From the NCBI RefSeq assembly GCF_001421245.1, contig NZ_LMKE01000034.1:148203-189531 (forward strand): a stretch of DNA of 41,329 nucleotides, read 5' to 3'. The notes beneath the pieces are model-generated. The model searched no databases. It was not told the DNA's origin and was given only the letters and a program-made list of their open reading frames with translations. The translations under genes were made by a program, and so were the position numbers. Shown piece after piece: positions 36,465-41,329 of the stretch. The stretch comes from Sphingomonas sp. Leaf10. Its GTDB lineage: Bacteria; Pseudomonadota; Alphaproteobacteria; Sphingomonadales; Sphingomonadaceae. Position 1 is the stretch's first letter; each line of letters starts with the position of its first letter.

Positions 36465-36493
36465 TTGAACCGGACACTTTGTCCGCTTATTGT
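36465..36493 (+). promoter_or_regulatory. Promoter with embedded operator of the efflux operon
   Basis: -35 TTGAAC (36465-36470), 17-nt spacer, -10 TATTGT (36488-36493), about 50 bp upstream of the emrA ATG. The spacer contains the perfect palindrome CGGACACTTTGTCCG (36471-36485; 6-bp arms, 3-nt centre). A repressor bound there would block RNA polymerase directly. The convergent TetR protein at 40634 is the obvious candidate. Confidence 0.7.
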
Positions 36494-36543
36494 GCGATGC
36501 AGCGGACGATGGGGCGTTCCGCGACTCTTCGGAACGACCGCAT

Positions 36544-37680
36544 ATGACCGACCAGCAGCCCAGCGAAGCGCCTGCCACCGTGCAGGAAGAACCTGTCCGG
36601 ACCCGCAAGAATGGCCGGGCAAAGGTCATTCTGCTGCTCCTGCTCGTCGTCGCGCTGGTCGCCGGTATCTGGTGGTACATCGGCTACCAGAATCACGGCA
36701 AATATATGCAGGAGACCAACGACGCGACCGTGCAGGCGGACATGGTCACCATCGCCCCGCGCGTGTCGGGCTATGTCGCCGAGGTGCTGGTCCGCGAGAA
36801 TCAGGACGTGAGCGCCGGCCAGCCGCTGGTCCGCATCGACCCGCGCGACGCCCGCGCGACTGCGGCGCAGGCCGAGGCGCAGATCGCCGTCGCCGGCGCG
36901 CAGGCCGATACCGCCCGCGCCCAGATCGCCGAACAATATGCCGCGATCGATCAGGCGCGCGCGCAACTCGCCGCCGCGCGCAGCAAGGCCGCCTATGACG
37001 CCGCCGAGGTCGCGCGCTATCGCCCGCTTGCCGCCTCCGGCGCCGAAACCCGCCAGACGCTCGCGCAACTCGAGGTCACCGCTCGCCAGTCCGCCGACAA
37101 TGTCCGCGCGGCGGAGGCCGCCGTCGCCGCGCAGCAGCGCCGCATCGGCTCGCTCGACGCCCAAGTCGCACAGGGCCGCGCGCAGGGGCAGGCCGCCCGC
37201 GCCCAACTTGCCGCTGCCAGCGTCGATGTCGGCGCGACGCAGCTGACCGCGCCGATCGGCGGCCGGATCGGCGACCGCACGGTGACGATCGGGCAGTATG
37301 TCCAGGCCGGCACGCGGCTGATGTCGATCGTGCCGCTCGACCGCCTCTACATCACCGCCAATTTCAAGGAAACGCAGCTGGCGCTGATGCGGCCGGGCCA
37401 GCCGGTTGAGATCCATGTCGACGCGCTCGACGACGTGGCCGTGAAGGGTCGCGTAGAGAGCCTAGCACCCGGCACCGGAGCGCAATTCTCGCTGCTGCCG
37501 CCGCAGAACGCGACCGGCAACTTTACCAAGATCACCCAGCGCGTGCCGGTCCGCGTCTCGATCGAGGCGACGCCCGCCGCCCGCCGCCTGCTGGTCCCCG
37601 GCCTGTCGGTGACCGTCACCGTCGACACCAGATCGGCGAAAGACGAGATCGAACAGCTTCGCGAGCAGGCGGGCCGCTGA
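36544..37680 (+). CDS. emrA: EmrA-like periplasmic adaptor (HlyD/membrane fusion protein)
   Basis: A 378-residue membrane fusion protein. Short cytoplasmic N-terminus, one TM helix (27-48, VILLLLLVVALVAGIWWYIGY), then TNDATVQADMVTIAPRVSGYV, the start of the split lipoyl domain at about residue 68. A long Ala/Gln-rich coiled-coil hairpin follows (about 100-230, full of AQAD, AAEAAVAAQQRR). Then come the lipoyl second half TQLTAPIGGRIGDRTVTIGQYVQAG, and a beta-barrel region with LYITANFKETQLALMRPGQPVEI, which is the EmrA/HlyD_D23 signature. It links the EmrB pump to the outer-membrane factor. Start ATG 36544 is taken because upstream codons read as nonsense; the Shine-Dalgarno is weak. The next gene starts 1 bp after its stop. 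Confidence 0.93.
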   Translation: MTDQQPSEAPATVQEEPVRTRKNGRAKVILLLLLVVALVAGIWWYIGYQNHGKYMQETNDATVQADMVTIAPRVSGYVAEVLVRENQDVSAGQPLVRIDPRDARATAAQAEAQIAVAGAQADTARAQIAEQYAAIDQARAQLAAARSKAAYDAAEVARYRPLAASGAETRQTLAQLEVTARQSADNVRAAEAAVAAQQRRIGSLDAQVAQGRAQGQAARAQLAAASVDVGATQLTAPIGGRIGDRTVTIGQYVQAGTRLMSIVPLDRLYITANFKETQLALMRPGQPVEIHVDALDDVAVKGRVESLAPGTGAQFSLLPPQNATGNFTKITQRVPVRVSIEATPAARRLLVPGLSVTVTVDTRSAKDEIEQLREQAGR

Positions 37681-37681
37681 C

Positions 37682-39238
37682 ATGGCCAGCGCGGCGATGA
37701 CCGCCGCCGCCCCGCCGCAGCGCGCCGATCTGGGCGCGTGGCTGGCGGTGATCGCCGGCAATCTCGGCGCGCTGATGGCGACTCTCGACATCTCGATCGT
37801 CAATTCGGCGCTCCCGACCATTCAGGGGGAGATCGGCGCCAGCGGGACCGAGGGGACGTGGATCGCCACCGCCTATCTGGTTGCCGAAATCGTCATCATC
37901 CCGATGGCGGGCTGGTTGCAGCGGATGCTGGGCCTGCGCACCTTCCTGCTGATCGCCGCCGGGCTGTTCACGATTTTCTCGATCGTCTGCGGCATCGCCA
38001 CCACGCTGCCGATGATGATCATCGGCCGCGTCGGACAGGGGTTTACCGGCGGGGCGATGATCCCGACCGCACAGACGATCATCGCCCAGCGCCTGCCGCG
38101 ATCGCAGCAGCCGATCGGCATCGCCGTGTTCGGTGTGACCGCCATTCTCGGCCCGGTGCTGGGGCCGCTGGTCGGCGGCTGGCTGACCGAGAATATCAGC
38201 TGGCACTATGCCTTCTTCCTGAACATCCCGATCTGCGCGATCCTCGTCACGCTGCTCCTCGTCGGCCTGCCGCATGAAAAGGCGAAGCTGGAGCTGTTCC
38301 GCGAGGCCGACTGGTTCGGCATCGCCGGTTTGGCGCTCGGCCTCGGCGGGCTGACCGTGTTCCTTGAGGACGGGCAGCGCGAACAATGGTTCGATTCCGA
38401 ACTGATCCGCTGGATGGCGTTTGTCAGCGCGGTCGGCTTCGGCCTGCTCTTCTATGGACAGACGACGGCGCAGCGCCCGATCATCAAGCTGAAACTGCTG
38501 CTCGACCGGCAATTCGGATCGGTCGCGCTGATGGGTGTGGTGCTCGGCATCGTCCTCTACGGCACCAGCTACGCCATCCCGCAATTCCTCGCGGCACTCG
38601 CCAATTACAACGCGTTGCAGGCGGGGAAGGTCGTACTGCTCTCGGGCATCCCGAGCCTGATCCTGATGACGATGGTTCCGATCCTGCTCAAACGCGTCGA
38701 TATCCGCATCGCGGTATCGGCCGGGCTGCTGATCATGGGCACCGCCGCGCTGCTCGACGCGAACCTGACCGCGCAGTCGTCCGGCCCCGACTTCACCGTG
38801 TCGCAGCTGCTGCGCGGCGTCGGCCAGATATTGGCGATGCTGTTCCTGAGCCAGGCCTGCGTCCGCTCGGTCCCGCCCGAGGATGCGGGCGACGCGTCGG
38901 GCCTGTTCAACGCGGTGCGTAATCTGGGCGGTAGCTTCGCGCTCGCCGGCATCTCGATCCTGCAGGAACAGCGCATGTATTTCCATTCACGCCGGATCGA
39001 GGAAAGCCTGAACGCCAACAGCCCGTCGGTGCAAAGCTATGTCACCGGCCTCGGCCAGTCGGTCGGCGACCATAGCGCGGGCCTGCGCCTGCTGTCGCAA
39101 CAGATCGCGCAACAGGCACTGACCATGACGTATAACGACATCTTCTGGATCATGGGCGTCGGCGCCTTCGCCGTCCTGCCGTTGGTCCTGTTCCTGCGGC
39201 CGCTGCCCACGGGCGCCGAACCGGCAATGGTGCACTGA
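37682..39238 (+). CDS. emrB: EmrB-like DHA2 family MFS drug efflux pump
   Basis: A 518-residue, 14-TM proton antiporter of the MFS DHA2 family. DISIVNSALPTIQGEIG in TM1 is the typical acidic motif D. Motif A-like GTWIATAYLVAEIVIIPMAGWLQ and RMLGLRTF precede motif C GVTAILGPVLGPLVGGWL. PQFLAALANYNALQAGKVVLLSG is near the second half. The C-terminal region GDASGLFNAVRNLGGSFALAGI is characteristic of EmrB. It extrudes hydrophobic compounds through a tripartite complex with the adaptor and outer-membrane factor. Start ATG 37682 is 1 bp after the emrA stop. Its TGA stop at 39236-39238 shares a base with the next ATG (39238). Substrates are unknown; toxic phenolics or uncouplers are typical for the family. 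Confidence 0.95.
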   Translation: MASAAMTAAAPPQRADLGAWLAVIAGNLGALMATLDISIVNSALPTIQGEIGASGTEGTWIATAYLVAEIVIIPMAGWLQRMLGLRTFLLIAAGLFTIFSIVCGIATTLPMMIIGRVGQGFTGGAMIPTAQTIIAQRLPRSQQPIGIAVFGVTAILGPVLGPLVGGWLTENISWHYAFFLNIPICAILVTLLLVGLPHEKAKLELFREADWFGIAGLALGLGGLTVFLEDGQREQWFDSELIRWMAFVSAVGFGLLFYGQTTAQRPIIKLKLLLDRQFGSVALMGVVLGIVLYGTSYAIPQFLAALANYNALQAGKVVLLSGIPSLILMTMVPILLKRVDIRIAVSAGLLIMGTAALLDANLTAQSSGPDFTVSQLLRGVGQILAMLFLSQACVRSVPPEDAGDASGLFNAVRNLGGSFALAGISILQEQRMYFHSRRIEESLNANSPSVQSYVTGLGQSVGDHSAGLRLLSQQIAQQALTMTYNDIFWIMGVGAFAVLPLVLFLRPLPTGAEPAMVH

Positions 39239-40656
39239 TGACCCGATCGCTTCCCCTGCTCGCCCTGTTGCTGCTCGGTGCCTGCACCGTCGGCCCCAAC
39301 TATGCCGGTCCGCCGGCGACCGCATCCGACGCGAACCGTTTCGTCCGCGCGACCGATGCGGCGCTTGCCCCCACCCCCGGCCTCGCCCGCTGGTGGGAAG
39401 GGTTGAACGACCCGCTGCTCACCCGCCTCGTCGACGACGCGCTGACCCATAGCCCGACCATCGACGTAGCGACCGCCCGCCTGCGCGAGGCCGAAGCGCG
39501 GCTCGGGCAACAGCGCGCCGGACAACTTCCCAGTGCCAGCGCCAACGGCACCGCGATCTTCGCCGAACTCCCCCCGATCGAACCGGGATCGGGCGGCACC
39601 AGCGCCAGCTTCTACAATCTCGGCCTCAATGCCTCGTGGGAGGCCGACCTGTTCGGCGGCGGCCGCCGGACGGTCGAACAGGCACAGGCGACCGCCGGTG
39701 CCCGTCGTGCCGACCTTGCCGACGCACAGGTGTCGCTGTCGGCGGCGGTCGCGCAGGCCTATGTCGCGCTCCGCGACGTACAGGCGCGCATGGCGCTCAG
39801 CGACACCAACACCCGCTTGCAGCAGCGCCAGCTCGACCTGACCCGCCAGCGTTTCGCCGCCGGAACCGCCTCCAAACTGGCCATCGAGCGGCTGCAGACG
39901 CAATTGGAAAATACGCAGGCGGAGGCGATCCCGCTCGCAGCGCAACGCGACGAATATCTGAACCAGCTGGCGGTACTCACCGGTCGCACCCCGGGCACGC
40001 TCGACCCGACGCTGGCCGCGCCTGCCCCGGTGCCGCTCCCCCCGCAAAGCGTCGCGGTCGGCGATCCCGCCGCGCTCATCGCCCGCCGCCCGGACATCCG
40101 CGCCGCCGAGCGCCAGCTTGCCGCCGGCACCGCCGCGATCGGGGTGAGCAAGGCGCGCGAACTGCCCGGCATCCGCTTCCTCGGGCTGTTGGGTCTCGGC
40201 GGCACCTCGCCCGAAAAGATCTTCGACCTCGGCAATCTCGCCGCGCTCGCCGTGCCGTCGCTCAACTGGTCGTTCCTCGACTTCGGTCGCGCGAAGGCCG
40301 CGACCCGCGTGTCAGAGGCGCAGCGCGATCAGGCCGACGCAACCTATCGCCGCACCGTGCTCGACGCGTTGCAGGATGCCGAAACCGCGCTGTCGCGCTT
40401 CGGCAACCGCCGCCGGCAACTGGGGCAGCTGGTCCAAGTAGAGGCGACCGCCGCCCGCGCCGCGGCGCTCAACCGCCAGCGGGTAGCGGCGGGCACCGCG
40501 ACGCTGATCGACCAGCTCGACATCGAACGCCAGCAGGTGTCGGCCGCCAGTGCCGTGGCACAGGCGCGCGCCGGGCTGACGCAAAGCTATATCGCGGTGA
40601 ACAAGGCGCTGGGCCTTGGCTGGACCGACCCGGTCAGCTCGGACGCAACCCCGTAA
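39238..40656 (+). CDS. Outer-membrane efflux channel lipoprotein (OprM/NodT family)
   Basis: A 472-residue outer-membrane factor. The signal peptide ends in a lipobox LLGAC with Cys16 as lipidation site. Two OEP repeats follow, each a coiled-coil hairpin with a beta pair: the first about 40-260 (LARWWEGLNDPLLTRLVDDAL, LRLREAEARLG, then SWEADLFGG) and the second about 265-460 (PALIARRPDIRAAERQLAAGTA, LNWSFLDFGRAKA, YRRTVLDALQDAETAL). The TolC-like trimer would form a channel across the periplasm for EmrAB. The start overlaps the emrB stop by one base, so the three genes are one operon. Its last 23 bp overlap the 3' end of the convergent TetR gene. Confidence 0.94.
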   Translation: MTRSLPLLALLLLGACTVGPNYAGPPATASDANRFVRATDAALAPTPGLARWWEGLNDPLLTRLVDDALTHSPTIDVATARLREAEARLGQQRAGQLPSASANGTAIFAELPPIEPGSGGTSASFYNLGLNASWEADLFGGGRRTVEQAQATAGARRADLADAQVSLSAAVAQAYVALRDVQARMALSDTNTRLQQRQLDLTRQRFAAGTASKLAIERLQTQLENTQAEAIPLAAQRDEYLNQLAVLTGRTPGTLDPTLAAPAPVPLPPQSVAVGDPAALIARRPDIRAAERQLAAGTAAIGVSKARELPGIRFLGLLGLGGTSPEKIFDLGNLAALAVPSLNWSFLDFGRAKAATRVSEAQRDQADATYRRTVLDALQDAETALSRFGNRRRQLGQLVQVEATAARAAALNRQRVAAGTATLIDQLDIERQQVSAASAVAQARAGLTQSYIAVNKALGLGWTDPVSSDATP

Positions 40657-41215
40657 ACAACAGCCGCAGACCCGTCTCGATCTGCACGCCGACCTCGTCG
40701 TCGCTCATCACCGGCAGCACCAGACTGCCCGCCATGCGCAACGCGATGACCAGATCGCGGGGGGTGGCGTCGGCCCGCACCTCGCCACGCCGCTGCGCCG
40801 CGTCGAGCGCGGGGGCGAGGATCGCCTCCATCCGCACCCCCAGCGCCTGAAACGCGGCGCGGTTGGCATCGTCCAGATGCAGTTCGGCCGAAATCCGCGC
40901 GAACAGCGAAAACGCCCCCGCGCCGGTACGGACCATCGTCGCGATCGTCTGCGCGATCGGCGCATCGGGATCGAGCATCGCCGCCAGCCGATCGACCGCG
41001 CGCGAAAAGATCGCCAGCGCCAGCGCCTCGCGATCGTCGAAATTGCGATACAGCGTCGCCCGTCCGACCCCGGCGGCGGCGGCAACCGTCTCCAGCGGCA
41101 CGCCGTAACCCTGTTCGGCGAAACAGGCCGCCGCCGCATCGATCAGCGCATCGCGCCGCAACTGCGCATCGCGGCGCGGCGCGCGGTTCGGCCGTGGCCC
41201 GGCGTGGTCGTTCAT
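40634..41215 (-). CDS. TetR/AcrR-family transcriptional regulator
   Basis: A 193-residue repressor-like protein. The N-terminal helix-turn-helix is at about 23-70 (DALIDAAAACFAEQGYGV, LETVAAAAGVGRATLYRNFDDREAL), a clean TetR signature. The remaining ~120 residues form the helical ligand/dimer domain, which is Ala/Leu-rich with no known ligand motif. Context: convergent to and overlapping the efflux operon's last gene, a common arrangement for local pump regulators. The likely target is the CGGACACTTTGTCCG operator in the emrA promoter. Its own promoter region contains a different palindrome (41226-41243). Start ATG 41215 is the only good start before the HTH. Confidence 0.9.
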   Translation of the reverse strand: MNDHAGPRPNRAPRRDAQLRRDALIDAAAACFAEQGYGVPLETVAAAAGVGRATLYRNFDDREALALAIFSRAVDRLAAMLDPDAPIAQTIATMVRTGAGAFSLFARISAELHLDDANRAAFQALGVRMEAILAPALDAAQRRGEVRADATPRDLVIALRMAGSLVLPVMSDDEVGVQIETGLRLLFTGLRPS

Positions 41216-41225
41216 AACCCTTTCC

Positions 41226-41243
41226 TACCGGGATTTGCCGGTA
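41226..41243. promoter_or_regulatory. Palindrome upstream of the TetR gene, possible autoregulatory operator
   Basis: TACCGGGATTTGCCGGTA has perfect 6-bp arms (TACCGG/CCGGTA) and a 6-nt spacer, 11-28 bp before the start codon. It overlaps the expected ribosome-binding region, so binding would also hinder translation initiation. Confidence 0.45.
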
Positions 41244-41258
41244 ACGTCACCGCCTTCG

Positions 41259-41329
41259 CTCCCCTCCCTGACAAGGGAGGGGTCGGGGGTGGGTAGGCCC
41301 GCGAGGGAATGTCACGCCCGCCCCAAGCC
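41259..41329. repeat. Palindromic repeat, partial copy at the window end
   Basis: CTCCCCTCCCTGACAAGGGA then GGGGTCGGGGGTGGGT, followed by GCGAGGGAATGTCACGCCCG, matches the left arm and spacer of the copies at 28427 and 32410. The right arm is beyond the window. Confidence 0.65.

Overview
The window looks like a chromosomal segment of a sphingomonad (Sphingomonas-type alphaproteobacterium). This is inferred from the very high GC, three large TonB-dependent receptors, a sphingomonad-style Era and GyrB, an entericidin-type lipoprotein and many palindromic intergenic repeats of the kind common in that order. No 16S rRNA or other decisive taxonomic marker is present, so the genus is an inference.

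Layout. 1-6.6 kb holds housekeeping and envelope genes: the tail of a membrane protein, an entericidin-like lipoprotein, an Lhr-type 'ligase-associated' DEXH helicase, a 0.45 kb repeat island, gyrB (minus strand) and a glycine-zipper protein. 6.7-14.2 kb holds a TonB receptor (minus) divergent from a flavin-dependent tryptophan-halogenase-family gene, which is followed by a second, atypical TonB receptor. 14.3-17.7 kb holds era (minus, probable TTG start), a secreted GH51 alpha-L-arabinofuranosidase and a small membrane protein. 17.6-22.9 kb holds surface-polymer and transport genes: a GT-B glycosyltransferase, a sulfotransferase-like protein, a GT-C-like polytopic protein and a Pit phosphate transporter. 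23.1-32.0 kb is a hemicellulose-utilisation block: a GH2-GH115 operon (minus) divergent from a third TonB receptor. 32.0-36.4 kb holds a small membrane protein, then a DUF2147-MprF-AcvB/VirJ operon with overlapping genes. 36.5-41.2 kb holds an EmrA-EmrB-outer-membrane-factor tripartite efflux operon with a convergent, overlapping TetR gene.

How the genes may work together. GH115 alpha-glucuronidase, GH51 arabinofuranosidase and GH2 beta-glycosidase are side-chain-removing enzymes for glucuronoarabinoxylan-like glycans, and TonB receptors import such oligosaccharides. LacI-family-type palindromes (xyl-box-like TGATAGCGCTACCA at 28662, a similar site at 9870, and a TACCGGTA-centred site at 28251) lie upstream of two TonB receptors and of the GH2-GH115 operon. 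They suggest one carbohydrate regulon, which would place the halogenase/TonB receptor divergon under sugar control too. MprF with the VirJ-like hydrolase forms a make/break pair for aminoacyl-phosphatidylglycerol. The efflux operon has a textbook promoter with a palindromic operator exactly filling the -35/-10 spacer.

No tRNA, rRNA, CRISPR array, IS transposase or prophage gene was seen. Four families of palindromic intergenic repeats were seen, some bounded by perfect short inverted repeats.
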